A stretch of DNA of 64,000 nt, from assembly GCF_000729995.1 (NCBI RefSeq), contig NZ_JNFG01000206.1, positions 1-64,000 of the forward strand. The letters run 5' to 3'. This document shows positions 33,863 to 43,882 of the stretch, piece after piece. Positions within the stretch are counted from its first letter, which is position 1. Each line of letters opens with the position of its first letter. Position numbers and translations under genes: made by a program. Source of the DNA: Caballeronia sordidicola (GTDB lineage Bacteria; Pseudomonadota; Gammaproteobacteria; Burkholderiales; Burkholderiaceae). The notes below the pieces were generated by a model. It was given only the letters and a program-made list of their open reading frames with translations. It was not told where the DNA came from and ran no database searches.

Positions 33863-36739
33863 CTAGAAATGGTATTTGTCGCCACGACGTCGGAACGCCT
33901 CTGCTGACCCCTCCATGATGTCAAGCACAGCCTTCGATACTGCCGACCGGTCCAGGCCCCCGCTCGTCAGACATGCCCCGCGGCCATCATGAGCCTCAAG
34001 CGCATAAATCAGTTCCGCATCCGCATTCACTGGGATATTTGCATTGTGTGTCGCGACAATAATCTGCCGCTTCTCTTTTGCTGCCCGCAAGTCTGTCACC
34101 AGCGCACGATAGATGAAATTCGAATCCAATTCATCTTCCGGCTGGTCTACAACCACAGGCCCTTCTCCTCTGGCCAGAAGCAGATTCAGCAGTACGGTGT
34201 TTCGCTGCCCCTCCGACAAGGTGCCATTCGTGGTACCTGCAGAAGTACCATCATCCCTCATTAATTCGACGTCCACTACGTCATTGATGCGTGTAACGCG
34301 CGCGCTCTCCCACAACGGCAAGTTACCCTCACCAAACATATGTCTTTCGAGCGCCGGCTGCAAATCATCCATCATCTCGCCGTAGAAAAACGGGAGAGCT
34401 CTAGGGTCATCCTTGCATCTCTCGACCAGTTCCCAAGGGGACGTCGTTTTGTCGCTGCGAGACCACAGCTCAAGTATGTCTTCGCCAATCTCATCCCATT
34501 TGCGTGCGAGCTTCCCTCTACCGTCTTTGGGGCCCATGTCCCGCCAGAAGCGCATAAATTCGCTGGAGTCCGCCATATAGGATACGTGGACTTTAAGCCG
34601 CTGCGACGTGATAGCGGACTGCAGCGAATCCGCAACGCGCTCACGAAGTTTGAATTGTTCCCGCCAGACAGCATGTAGCTTGCCGATTGCCGCGTCGAGC
34701 TCGCTTGCAATCACACTGATGCTGTCCAGCTTTGTTCGAAGCTCGTCCACGAGGGTGAGCTTATCCAACTTTCGTTCGTCAAGCTCCTTTATCCGAGCGG
34801 CTTCTTCCGGAGAGACACCGTTCGCTGTACACGCGATTTTGAACTGTTCGGCAGCTTCAAGAATGGACTTTCTGATATCCGCAGCCGCTGCTTCACCAAC
34901 GGCAATCAATACTGCCGCCTCGTAGCGAGCAATAGCTTGGTGCATTTCCTCCGCGAGTTTTAGTCGGGCGACGTCAACCTGGGCCACTGCGCTCTTAAAC
35001 CAGTCGGGATGTGGCCAGTCACTCAGGTCATCAGGTAATGCAGGAGCGGTAGTGGATAAGTCTGCTGCTTCACTCGTCAGGCCATCGACTAGAGAACGAC
35101 TACCGTCCACAAGCCCGTCCAGAAAACGACCGGCGGTGCTCGCTGCCTGACTGCGGCCCAACCAGCCCTGAACCGACTGTCGCGCTGTGAGTTGCCTAGT
35201 AAGTTCAGTCACCTCTTGCACGGCGACCTTGAGTTGGCTTGAAATCTCGGCTGCCTGCCGGCTCGCTTGCAGGCGCTGAAGAACCTCTGTGCGCAAGTCT
35301 CGTTCTTTGGCAGCCAAGGCTTCGAGTTCCGGGCCGCAGGCGGCGTCCAGAAGGGCCACTATCTGGGTTTGCCCCCCACTGCCGTCGGTCATAGTGCTCA
35401 GCTCGCCTTGACCGAAAAATTGCACATGAAGTTGGTGCAAGACAGTCGGTAAATCATCCACATCTCGGCCGTCTATTCGTCTGGGCTCCGCTCGGTTGGA
35501 CGGCGTGTAGACCAATACATCAGTCACGCCCGGCTGTGTTTGAAACTCTACGCGGACCTCTCCGCCCGGCACCGCAATAGTAGAGAGTAACTGCGCCTGC
35601 TTCCGGCCCAACTGCGTATTTGAATCGCCAATGGCACGCTCGTCTGTCGTGAAGGCAAATCGCAGATACTCAAGCAGCGTCGACTTTCCACTACCACGCC
35701 CACCGATGACGCAATTTAAATTTTCCGAAAACTCAAGTCGTTGGTCCGCGATGAACGTGGCACCCTTGACTTCAATGGATTTGAATCTGGGATGGGCCTG
35801 CTCGTCACTCGGCTTGCGGCCAAGCAATCGCACCCGCGACGTCGAGTCTAGAAATGCTTGCCGCAGCGCCTCTATCGAGGGCCGTGACATCTTTACCCAA
35901 GTATGCCGATATCCTAGTGAGTTGGCACGTGGGTTCCCGTCTTCATCGGTTGCCAACGACTTGGCATCCGATGACATTACGCAGGCGGGATGACGGTCCT
36001 CCCGGGACCACTCACGGTTTCTTCCTCCAATAATGTCCTGATAGTGGGTTGCCGGAGGGTTGGATGTAACTTCGACCGCATATAGCTCAGGGTTCTTGTA
36101 GTCCTCCAGATTGCGAGGCTGAGAAAGAATCCCGTCAGTTTGGTCCGCATGCGCGGCTATAACGATGCCGCCGTGCTCATCCTGAACAATCTCTATTAAC
36201 GTTTTCAGACTGACATTCTGGCCCGCCATTCGCAAGGGTTGCGGTTGGCCGGCTCTGAACCGCTGAGTCTCCACAAGCCCAAGTTTTGCGAGAATCATAT
36301 TCACTCGACGAACGTGCGACATCTTTATGGCTGGAGCAAACAGGCAGAGGACGTGATATCCGATGTCGACTTCAAATCCAGGAAGGATATGAAGCGGTCG
36401 CCGTCCGAGTGCTTTCGCGACAGACCGATTCTGCTCAACAAGATGAGTCAGAAACCAATCCCGCGGCTCGACTTTTTGGGAGAAGTTATGGTCCGTAACC
36501 CCGATAAGCTCCAGTTCCAGGTCATGGCAACGTCGCAGAAAAAGGCAGGCTATTTCCTGTAGTCGTTTCTCGTCAGGTCTGCTAGGGCCAATGTTCCCGC
36601 TAGCATCCGGAGGTGGTGGTGTCAGAGGGCGGCGAGGGTCGCCCAGTCTAGTTGCATCGTCGGACCAATTTGCGTTGTCCTCCGGCGTCTGAACCTGGAA
36701 ATCGCATTTCAGCCATCGCATGCCTTCATACTGCTCCAT
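33863..36739 (-). CDS. TrlF-type protein: PHP-like domain plus SMC-like ATPase
   Basis: A 958-residue protein. The N-terminal region resembles a PHP phosphoesterase (LKCDFQVQTPED, IGVTDHNF, LPGFEVDIG, IAAHADQTD, VMSSDAK). Next is an ABC/SMC-type ATPase with Walker A GGRGSGKSTLLEY (Lys near 352), a long helical middle, signature LSEGQRNTVLLNLLLA, and Walker B VVVDQPEDELD. This is the TrlF-like AAA layout, common in defence islands. In usual PHP domains the first motif is HxH; here it is QxQ (residues 15-17), so the metal site may be altered. I start at 36739, with GGGAGAGGGCG directly upstream. Suggested role: phage- or DNA-sensing nuclease-ATPase, by analogy only. Confidence 0.75.
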   Translation of the reverse strand: MEQYEGMRWLKCDFQVQTPEDNANWSDDATRLGDPRRPLTPPPPDASGNIGPSRPDEKRLQEIACLFLRRCHDLELELIGVTDHNFSQKVEPRDWFLTHLVEQNRSVAKALGRRPLHILPGFEVDIGYHVLCLFAPAIKMSHVRRVNMILAKLGLVETQRFRAGQPQPLRMAGQNVSLKTLIEIVQDEHGGIVIAAHADQTDGILSQPRNLEDYKNPELYAVEVTSNPPATHYQDIIGGRNREWSREDRHPACVMSSDAKSLATDEDGNPRANSLGYRHTWVKMSRPSIEALRQAFLDSTSRVRLLGRKPSDEQAHPRFKSIEVKGATFIADQRLEFSENLNCVIGGRGSGKSTLLEYLRFAFTTDERAIGDSNTQLGRKQAQLLSTIAVPGGEVRVEFQTQPGVTDVLVYTPSNRAEPRRIDGRDVDDLPTVLHQLHVQFFGQGELSTMTDGSGGQTQIVALLDAACGPELEALAAKERDLRTEVLQRLQASRQAAEISSQLKVAVQEVTELTRQLTARQSVQGWLGRSQAASTAGRFLDGLVDGSRSLVDGLTSEAADLSTTAPALPDDLSDWPHPDWFKSAVAQVDVARLKLAEEMHQAIARYEAAVLIAVGEAAAADIRKSILEAAEQFKIACTANGVSPEEAARIKELDERKLDKLTLVDELRTKLDSISVIASELDAAIGKLHAVWREQFKLRERVADSLQSAITSQRLKVHVSYMADSSEFMRFWRDMGPKDGRGKLARKWDEIGEDILELWSRSDKTTSPWELVERCKDDPRALPFFYGEMMDDLQPALERHMFGEGNLPLWESARVTRINDVVDVELMRDDGTSAGTTNGTLSEGQRNTVLLNLLLARGEGPVVVDQPEDELDSNFIYRALVTDLRAAKEKRQIIVATHNANIPVNADAELIYALEAHDGRGACLTSGGLDRSAVSKAVLDIMEGSAEAFRRRGDKYHF

Positions 36740-36968
36740 CGCCCTCTCCCGCACTATATTCAATTTTCATCGGCCCCAATGCTAGCATCGGCCTTATAGA
36801 ATCACTGCTTCCTAGTCAGCTGCGTTGACGAATCGTCCGTCGTGAATGTACGCATCCCCGTTGGATACCGACTGCGTAACACCTTGAGTCGATGGGACAA
36901 GCACGGCAAGGTGGAATATCAGGAACATTTTCGTCATTACTTGCGACGGTAGTACGGTGACAGATTTT

Positions 36969-38069
36969 TCAGGGTTGGAGGCCATCCGACCGCGGTTCGC
37001 TCTCCGCGTTTTGCTCGACTCCGGTATCGAGCAACAACTTCTGCGAGGCTGCTTTTTCCATCGCGGCCAGCCGCTTCTTGACGCCAATCTTTGAATCGCG
37101 GCCGAGTGCGGCACGGTAGGCCTCAATTGCTTCGGCTGGCCTGTTCATCTTTTCCAGCAACTCGCCCTTGAGGCGATAGCCGCCCGCCAGCCACCTGTCG
37201 TCCTGCCCCGGTTGGAAAGCGGCAATCGTTGCTTCGACAACACCGAACGCGCGCTGAAGTGCCTTGTCGGACTCGTCCGTCTGGACGAGTTCCCCTGCGG
37301 CACGAATGCGTGTCCATGGGTCGCCTTTGGTAAGGCGCGTGGTCATGAATTTCTTCGCGTCGAGAAACTCTCCGGTCGGAGAGTACGCAAACTTCCCAAG
37401 AGAATTAATTTTCGCAAAAACACGTTTGAGCTTACCGTCGTCGGTTTCAAACGTGTATTCCGAACTCCAGCCTGCGACAGGCGTGCATGAGGCCAACACC
37501 CGCTTCTGTGCGACGTCATGTATCTCGAGGATGAAGCTGTCCTCGTTGCCCGAATTGCAGGTCTGGCTTGCGACGTACCGGCCGCACGGCGAGATACTAA
37601 AGCCGGCCAGATTCGCCTTGTACGCGCGCCAATACACCTGCGTGCCCGTCGTATCGAAAATGACTAGGTTGGCGGAAAGTTCCGCGGCCTGCCCGGCATC
37701 GTTCACCCCGAAAACGCCCGTGTCCGAAACGTCGACAGAGAAAGGGCGCTCTAGGTTGCGGACCGTGGCCACAATCCGGCCGGTCGAGTTGTCGCGAAGC
37801 CGGACACCTCTTTGGCGCTTCTGCGAAGCATCCGGCCCCGGGTCCCAGTACCCGACAGACCAGTGCTTGTTGGGCGAGTGTTGCGCCAGTCCGAAGTCCA
37901 TCATGTCGTCGATTTTGGATGGAAGCCGGATAGGCTTCCGGCTCAGCTCAACAGGCTCTTTGTCCATCGCTTCGGCGGTCGGTACGCTTGCCACCGGCCG
38001 GGGCGCCGGCGCAGGAGCGGTCCGAGATATCAGTCCAAAGAACCCCAGGAGATTTTTTAAGAGTGCCAT
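36969..38069 (-). CDS. Protein with beta-propeller-like and TPR-like parts (366 residues), unknown
   Basis: Not assigned to a family. A short hydrophobic start and a Pro/Ala-rich linker (1-35) are followed by repeats that read like propeller blades: KHWSVGYWDPG, RIVATVRNLERPFSVDVS, GFSISPCGRYVASQT, IHDVAQKRVLASC. The last 110 residues include a TPR-like segment (WLAGGYRLKGELLEKMNRP, AEAIEAYRAAL). GGAAGG precedes the ATG. It follows the STAND gene on the same strand after 119 bases, so it could be a partner or a sensor for it. That link is inferred from position. Confidence 0.55.
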   Translation of the reverse strand: MALLKNLLGFFGLISRTAPAPAPRPVASVPTAEAMDKEPVELSRKPIRLPSKIDDMMDFGLAQHSPNKHWSVGYWDPGPDASQKRQRGVRLRDNSTGRIVATVRNLERPFSVDVSDTGVFGVNDAGQAAELSANLVIFDTTGTQVYWRAYKANLAGFSISPCGRYVASQTCNSGNEDSFILEIHDVAQKRVLASCTPVAGWSSEYTFETDDGKLKRVFAKINSLGKFAYSPTGEFLDAKKFMTTRLTKGDPWTRIRAAGELVQTDESDKALQRAFGVVEATIAAFQPGQDDRWLAGGYRLKGELLEKMNRPAEAIEAYRAALGRDSKIGVKKRLAAMEKAASQKLLLDTGVEQNAESEPRSDGLQP

Positions 38070-38164
38070 GCCGCGCCTTCCCGTATGAGGTGGTCCCGAT
38101 GGTCACGCGAATTATGCGCGATAGTCCACACCAGACATCGTGGCGTGGCCTGTCGCACGTCTCT

Positions 38165-38201
38165 TTACCGCCCTGCTCATAATGACGATTAGGGGCGGTA
38201 A
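38165..38201 (-). repeat. Inverted repeat across the stop codon of the STAND gene
   Basis: TTACCGCCC (38165-38173) and its complement (38193-38201) form a 9-base stem that includes the last codons of the gene on the minus strand. A U run is missing. It could be a weak terminator or an RNA-stability element between the STAND gene and the 366-residue gene. Confidence 0.5.
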
Positions 38202-41200
38202 CGGTCAAACGATTCATGCAGTAAGCTCAATGTTTCGCCGTCGTAGCGGAGATATGACCACGCGTCAACGCTCGCGCCGTCCATTCTGCCCCGGTTGTGA
38301 AAGCGCGCATATAAGAGATGCTGTTGCGTATCCGACAGAAACCGGCATAGCAGGTCGCGCCGCAGATAAAGTCCATAACGTCGCTCCGCATTTAGATAGA
38401 ACGCGGCAAGCTCTCCGCTGCGGTCTACCCAGCCGGACTGTTTGTCCCAAGTCAAGTCGAGATGCTCGATGAATGCTGGCGCGGGAACATGGAGGTTCGT
38501 CTGGCGCTCATCGGAAGCGTAGTCGTAGTCCCACTCTCTCCCTCTCATCAATTCGACTTCAGCGGCCAGAAGACCGTTCGACCCGAGATATACATGCTCC
38601 TGAGCCACACACTGCTTAAACGGTACCGACCGAGGGTATTCAGCGAAGAACGCCCTGTAACAGTGATTTCCTTGAGAGTTGAACGCATGTGTCTCGGTCA
38701 AAAAACGCTTGCTGACACTCCGCTCCGCCGAAATTATTACGCACGCGTAATCCACCGTCACGTACCGATGCTTGCTTGCACCGAAATCAGCATCGTCATC
38801 CCGCTCGTTGTCAGTTGCGTAAAAAGAGATACACACCCATTCCCGACCGTCTGGGGATGTACGTTGCAGACAGTGCTCGTGGGACGTGAGGTCGCCATGG
38901 TCGAGCCAAGCGATATCGCCTATCGCCGAGGCGTCGGGAAACGGATAGCGGGCATTTCCCAAAACGGTCTCTGGATAAGATTGGGGCTCAGAGATATCGC
39001 GGACATCGGTTACGTCAACCTTCCGCAATTCGATGGACCAGAAATCTTCGGCAGCAAGTGGCGGCTCGGACCCGTATGTGGGTTTCAGCGGGACGTTTCT
39101 TGCCAAGATACCGACGAGACGGTGTAAAGCTATCCAGTAGTATTTCTTTCCTAGCCGTTCCACGTGACCCGCGCGTGCGCGACCAAAGCCGTAAACATTC
39201 TGAATCTCACGGTCATAGCTCACCGCAAGGTTGTTTTCTCCTGGGTATCCCAGCTTGATTGCCTCGAGCATCATCCATGAGGCGACGTTCTCTGCAGATA
39301 GTCCCGCTGCGGTCAGGTCAAACCTTCGGAGCTTCGACAAAACGACGTACCGCCAGAAATCAGTTCCCATGTCACCGCCAAGCTTCATATTGCTAGGCAG
39401 ATGTGCAATCTTGGTCATCGCCTCTGCATCAACGTAACTAGGCCAGCGCTCCGGCATTTCGAGCGGAACGCGAAATGCGTCGACGCGGGTCATGACATCG
39501 GGCGGAAGCTGTGTGGTCATTGCAAGCTGGGCGGCAAGCATCCTCACTGTCTCGCGCACCATTATGTTTGCAATACCGAAGGCAGGCGCCGCCAGTTCAT
39601 CCAGCAGGCCCACGAAGTCAGCTTGCCGTTCTCCGGCCAAGAGGCACGCGCTGTAGACAGCCAGTGTGAACGATTCAATTATGTAGTCGTCGTCAGACTC
39701 TTCCACGAGGTTCGCGGTTTGCCCGGCGAGGAAAGGGTAGAGGCTAAAAACACGTGTTAGGCCCTTCGTAGCGTGGTCGCGCACACGGCGGTCGGCGCAA
39801 CTCGTCGCCCACATGAGAACAATGCATAGCAGTCGCCGGCTCTCCTCCGGCCACCGAGCGATATCGGCCCGGAGGGCGGCCTCCAGTATCGACCTGACGA
39901 CACCTTTACCGTCATATGAACGATAAAGCGTTCTGGACAAGTAAACATCGCGTGAGACCAGAGTCTGATTGCCAAAGAGCCGATGCAACCAATCCGCGTT
40001 CAAGCCGTAGCTTGGCAGCAGTGACACTTTGAATGCGGTCTCATACACTTTCTCCCAAAGGCCATGCGAAAACAGACAACGGCGAAACGCTTCCGTGGTC
40101 GCATGCGAAACGCTGTTACGCGAACGCCAGACGATGCTCTCAACCAACGCGGCGCTAGCGGATTCTTCGTTGACCGCAAGCGAGGCGTCGGTTATCTCAA
40201 TGCCTGCGCACTCGGGAAGGATTGCCGCGACAGCCTCCAGTAGCCCCGCGTCTCGGGGAAGAAGACGGCCCAGTTCATCCCGAAGCTGGGAGACATCAAG
40301 CGAACCGTCCGCCGTGCAGCGTTCAAGAAGGTTTATTGCTTTGAGATAGTCACCATACTTTTGGTAGCCGAAACGGACAGACCAGTTGTCGCGGCCATCC
40401 TCAGTCAGTATCAGCAGACCCTCCCGGCGCATTTCGTCTAGCATCACCCCGGGTGTTATCTCGCCGGCTAGGATTGGGATTAGCGACGCGGCGGCCGCCG
40501 CATAATCGACGCTTTCTGCGGAGTCTGATTTCCACGCTTGCGATATCGCAAGCATGCAGCGCCGAATTTGATTGGCCGGATTCGAAAATCCTAGCCGGGC
40601 CCGAATCGCAGAGGTACAGAGGGCCATGTACCCTTCGAACAGGTCCGTGAAACCCGGCGCTGACAAATCCAAGGATTCGCCGCCATTCGCCTTGACGGTT
40701 TTGCATGCAAGGTGGAGCAGCAGTGGGTTGCTTACCTCGTCGGAAAACAACGGTGTGATTTCCCTTTTCAGTCCGTACGCTGCGCAAAACGCCTCTAACG
40801 CTTCGACCTGCCGACCGTCAAATCCGCGGTGTTTGAAGGCGAACCCCGGAAAGCGGGCGTCCACAACCAAGTCGCGATATGTGTCTCGTGTGGAAACACA
40901 GACGAGAAGTTGGGGGTACGGGTCCAGCTGTGTCAAGAACTCAGGAAGCTTGTCCTTCCAGCGGGCCGCATTGGGACTCTCGTTGAGCGCGTCGATAAAA
41001 ATGACGAACGGCAGACCTGTCGAGTACGCGCAAGCAGAAAGGCATTCGAACAATTCATCTCGACTGATTCCCCCACCGAAGCCCAGTTTGGTTCGGATAA
41101 CCTCCCAAGGCTCACCGCCCGAGAAGTCATCTCCGAAAACCACTAGCGAATAACCACCTGAGTCGAGTCTCCGCTGCGCCGCGCTTACGAGCGCGTGTGT

Positions 41201-42319
41201 TTTCCCGACACCTGGAGGCCCTTCCAGCAGCAGAGACCTTGCTGTCGACGCTCGCACCGCGGGAGTCTCCAACAGCCTACTCAGGTCAGTGATGTCCTTA
41301 ACCGCATCGCGGCTCGCGTCAAGATTGCCCGCAGGGAAAGCAACCATGTATTCAGCTTGAAACTGTCGGAAACTTGGCGTGTCTTTTTCCGGCCCATGCT
41401 TGTCGCAGAATTCCTGATACTGCCGCCGCTCAGCCTCTTCGGTCAGCGGCAACAGTGTGCGAAGACCGTCTTGTAGTTTGTCCACAAGATGACTTACAAA
41501 TCCGGGAGTGCGGCTCTCGGTGAGCAAGTCGACGACGACAGAGAGCGTCGCAATTGCTGACGTGCAATCGTCAGCGCTCAAGCACGAAAACACATCTTTC
41601 CCGCGCCTTAGCAGGCCGGCGAAGTCCGAGCGAAACCGAGACACGTTGCTGCGCACCCATTCATCCGGGGATGCAATGCGTCCGAAGAAATCCAGCGCCA
41701 AGTGTGCTTCGGTTTCTACATCCAGAAGCGAGGAGAACCGAGGACCGGCAAATGCCTTTGCTTGTTCGATGCCATTCGCAATCTGATGCTCCGGTAACAC
41801 GGAATCATTGAACCAATATCTGCGGACCCCGCCGTTGCTGTCGATTGATAACAGCTTACGCAAAACCTCGGCACCAGCGACAAGAATGATTTGGGTTGGT
41901 CGCCCCTTCGCCGCCGACGCGGCCTCCTCCTCAGCTTTCCACGCATTGAACCGCGAGGTCTCACTAGTTCCGTGTCGTCCGCCCGAACGGGTTCCGGTGA
42001 GGTCGAACGGAATGTAGACGTGGTATTCCGTAAGCGTCGGGTAGTTCTCTAACGCCGTGCGGTATGAACTCTTTATTTGTGAGAATTCGCTAGAACCCAA
42101 CTGAAAGAAGTACTTCGCCTGTAATCCTAGAACGTCGCCCGACACGCCCTCAAAATACGCCTCCACACCTCCATCGCCACCATCGCCTCGGAGCGACACG
42201 AATTTGTCACTGGATGTCGTGTCCGTCGTCAGCTGGAACAACAGTACGCATAGAGATTCAAATGAGTCGCGCTTGCTTCTCGGCTCGGCTCGAATATGAT
42301 GGAAATCGACGGTAGTCAC
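38189..42319 (-). CDS. Giant STAND NTPase with N-terminal nuclease-like domain (Avs-like), 1376 residues
   Basis: The N-terminal 150 residues look like a PD-(D/E)xK nuclease of the Mrr/Cap4 kind: FESLCVLLFQL, D49GGVE53, then Q67AK69 in GLQAKYF. The centre is a STAND/NACHT ATPase: Walker A GPPGVGKT (367-374), Walker B FIDALNE (441-447) and a VSTRDTY sensor (about 476-482). The following 800 residues are helical, of the type that senses ligands in such proteins. Avs immune proteins share this layout and recognise phage terminase or portal. The start is a GTG at 42319 without a strong ribosome binding site. It is divergent from a decayed HTH gene. Confidence 0.72.
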   Translation of the reverse strand: MTTVDFHHIRAEPRSKRDSFESLCVLLFQLTTDTTSSDKFVSLRGDGGDGGVEAYFEGVSGDVLGLQAKYFFQLGSSEFSQIKSSYRTALENYPTLTEYHVYIPFDLTGTRSGGRHGTSETSRFNAWKAEEEAASAAKGRPTQIILVAGAEVLRKLLSIDSNGGVRRYWFNDSVLPEHQIANGIEQAKAFAGPRFSSLLDVETEAHLALDFFGRIASPDEWVRSNVSRFRSDFAGLLRRGKDVFSCLSADDCTSAIATLSVVVDLLTESRTPGFVSHLVDKLQDGLRTLLPLTEEAERRQYQEFCDKHGPEKDTPSFRQFQAEYMVAFPAGNLDASRDAVKDITDLSRLLETPAVRASTARSLLLEGPPGVGKTHALVSAAQRRLDSGGYSLVVFGDDFSGGEPWEVIRTKLGFGGGISRDELFECLSACAYSTGLPFVIFIDALNESPNAARWKDKLPEFLTQLDPYPQLLVCVSTRDTYRDLVVDARFPGFAFKHRGFDGRQVEALEAFCAAYGLKREITPLFSDEVSNPLLLHLACKTVKANGGESLDLSAPGFTDLFEGYMALCTSAIRARLGFSNPANQIRRCMLAISQAWKSDSAESVDYAAAAASLIPILAGEITPGVMLDEMRREGLLILTEDGRDNWSVRFGYQKYGDYLKAINLLERCTADGSLDVSQLRDELGRLLPRDAGLLEAVAAILPECAGIEITDASLAVNEESASAALVESIVWRSRNSVSHATTEAFRRCLFSHGLWEKVYETAFKVSLLPSYGLNADWLHRLFGNQTLVSRDVYLSRTLYRSYDGKGVVRSILEAALRADIARWPEESRRLLCIVLMWATSCADRRVRDHATKGLTRVFSLYPFLAGQTANLVEESDDDYIIESFTLAVYSACLLAGERQADFVGLLDELAAPAFGIANIMVRETVRMLAAQLAMTTQLPPDVMTRVDAFRVPLEMPERWPSYVDAEAMTKIAHLPSNMKLGGDMGTDFWRYVVLSKLRRFDLTAAGLSAENVASWMMLEAIKLGYPGENNLAVSYDREIQNVYGFGRARAGHVERLGKKYYWIALHRLVGILARNVPLKPTYGSEPPLAAEDFWSIELRKVDVTDVRDISEPQSYPETVLGNARYPFPDASAIGDIAWLDHGDLTSHEHCLQRTSPDGREWVCISFYATDNERDDDADFGASKHRYVTVDYACVIISAERSVSKRFLTETHAFNSQGNHCYRAFFAEYPRSVPFKQCVAQEHVYLGSNGLLAAEVELMRGREWDYDYASDERQTNLHVPAPAFIEHLDLTWDKQSGWVDRSGELAAFYLNAERRYGLYLRRDLLCRFLSDTQQHLLYARFHNRGRMDGASVDAWSYLRYDGETLSLLHESFDRYRP

Positions 42320-42655
42320 GGGATGATATTGAGCTCGGAAATATTAACTGTAACTGCGAACGGCCTTGTTATAAAGGCATTCACTCGAACGGCATCTTGC
42401 TGTGCTCGAAATGTTGCCGGCACTGGCGACCGGGACTGCGTTCACTGCCTGCCGCAATTCCATTGCGGGTCAGCTGCGGACCGCCATGTTCCGCTGAGCG
42501 TTGCGTCGCATGCGAGTGCATCGCCGGGACCTGGGCTGATACCACCGTGTTTCCGATTGAGCGTTCCACGCGGAATGTAGCCGCTTATTTATGCATGGCG
42601 CGTCGTCCTCCATCTGGGAATTGAGCGAGTCCGATGTGTCGCTTGATATAGCAGC
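42320..42655. other. Divergent gap of about 340 bases
   Basis: Between the STAND gene start and a terminator hairpin on the plus strand. No gene or clear promoter can be supported. Confidence 0.4.
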
Positions 42656-42706
42656 GACGGTCTAGGCGGGACCTAATCGCCCACGTAGACCGTCGTTTTT
42701 GTTTTT
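42656..42706 (+). terminator. Strong rho-independent terminator with no gene in front of it
   Basis: GACGGTCT (42656-42663) pairs with AGACCGTC (42687-42694), inner GGCG pairs with CGCC, and GTTTTTGTTTTT follows directly. It ends a plus-strand transcript that does not correspond to any protein gene, and it lies only about 20 bases before the HTH pseudogene start. An unannotated small RNA, or attenuation of the downstream gene, is possible. Confidence 0.8.
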
Positions 42707-42727
42707 CTAGTTCGCGGAGGCACAGAG

Positions 42728-43882
42728 ATGGGCTGGAAACACACCGACACTCGACGCGAGGAGCTCTACGAGGAAGTGTTGGCGGAGCCGGTTACGAAGG
42801 TTGCGAAACGCTATGCGCTTCCGACGTTGGACTGCGGAAAATATGCCTGGACCTCGAAGTGCCGCTCCCACCGGTCGGCTACCGGGCAAAACTGGCTGCA
42901 GGCCGGCCCGTGGGAGGCCACCGCTTGGCACGACGAAGGGACCAACGACTTATCGGCGTTCTAGGTACGTTGGGCCGTTGGACGATGTATTCGATGTCCG
43001 ATATCGTGAAAGTCTTGACGAGGACTTGCCGCATCGCCCTGCGATTCCAAACCTACCCCTGCGGACCTCCTTAGAGGACTGTTTGCCGCTAGCCAAGCGA
43101 GTCGCGAAGAAGCTCGAAGGCAAGCGTTTGCGACGCAAGGGGCTGGCAGCTCTGCGACGGACCCGAACTCGTGTGTGTTGCCGCGTCACAGACGAACAGC
43201 TTCCGTGCGGCGCTGCTTCTCAATCTCGTGCTCGAATTACTGTTGGCTGCTGGCTACTGGCTTTCCGGTAGCGCTAAGAGTGACAGCCCCGCATTCCTCG
43301 CCATACTCGGCCTGAACCTTTCGTTCAATGTCCGCGAACGTAGCCGGCGGGAGCCAATGCCTCTGATGCGCGAACAACGATATAAGAACGAAGAAGTTGG
43401 ACTCAACTTCCACACCCAGCAGTACGAATATCATCCAACGGGTGAGTTCGATATTACGGTGACCGAGCCAAATAGCAGCGATGAGTTAGCGAAAACTGAC
43501 GACAGTCGGAGCGCGTCCGTTGAAACCAAAATCGTGGCTTTCGTCGGCCGACTTCGTGAACTGTCGATACGCCGGCGCGTGAAAGCCGAAATTGATGCCA
43601 AGCGCCAAGTTATCGCGGAAGCCAAGGCCGCGGAGGAGCGGCGCCTAGCTGAAATACGGAGGAAAGCACTCGAACGTCTCAAGCAAGTTGAAGAGTTGGC
43701 GTCCAAGCTCGAGCGGGCAAATCGGTTGAGGAGCCTTGCCGAAGTTCCGAACCGAAAAGCTGTCTTCAAGCGACGGAGTGATTGACGCGGACTGGATTCG
43801 TCGCGCGGCAGACTGGTTGGACCCGACGGTCGTGCGACGCTGGGACGACGTGGATGTGCCGTGCGGCGAGACGGCCAACTAG
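42728..43882 (+). pseudogene. Decayed HTH-domain gene, several frameshifts
   Basis: It opens with a good ribosome binding site (GGAGG) and ATG, then MGWKHTDTRREELYEEVLAE and VTKVAKRYALP, a helix-turn-helix of the kind followed by VPLPPVGY-type and AKLAAGRPV segments. The continuation is spread over all three frames: LPPVGYRAKLAAGRPV near 42865-42910, LPLAKRVAKKLEGKRLRRKG near 43085, then YEYHPTGEFDITV and a helical charged region to 43780. The true C-terminus, DADWIRRAADWLDPTVVRRW, is in another frame up to the stop at 43880-43882. The original gene would have had about 380 codons. At least three frameshifts are needed, so it is broken. Confidence 0.75.
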
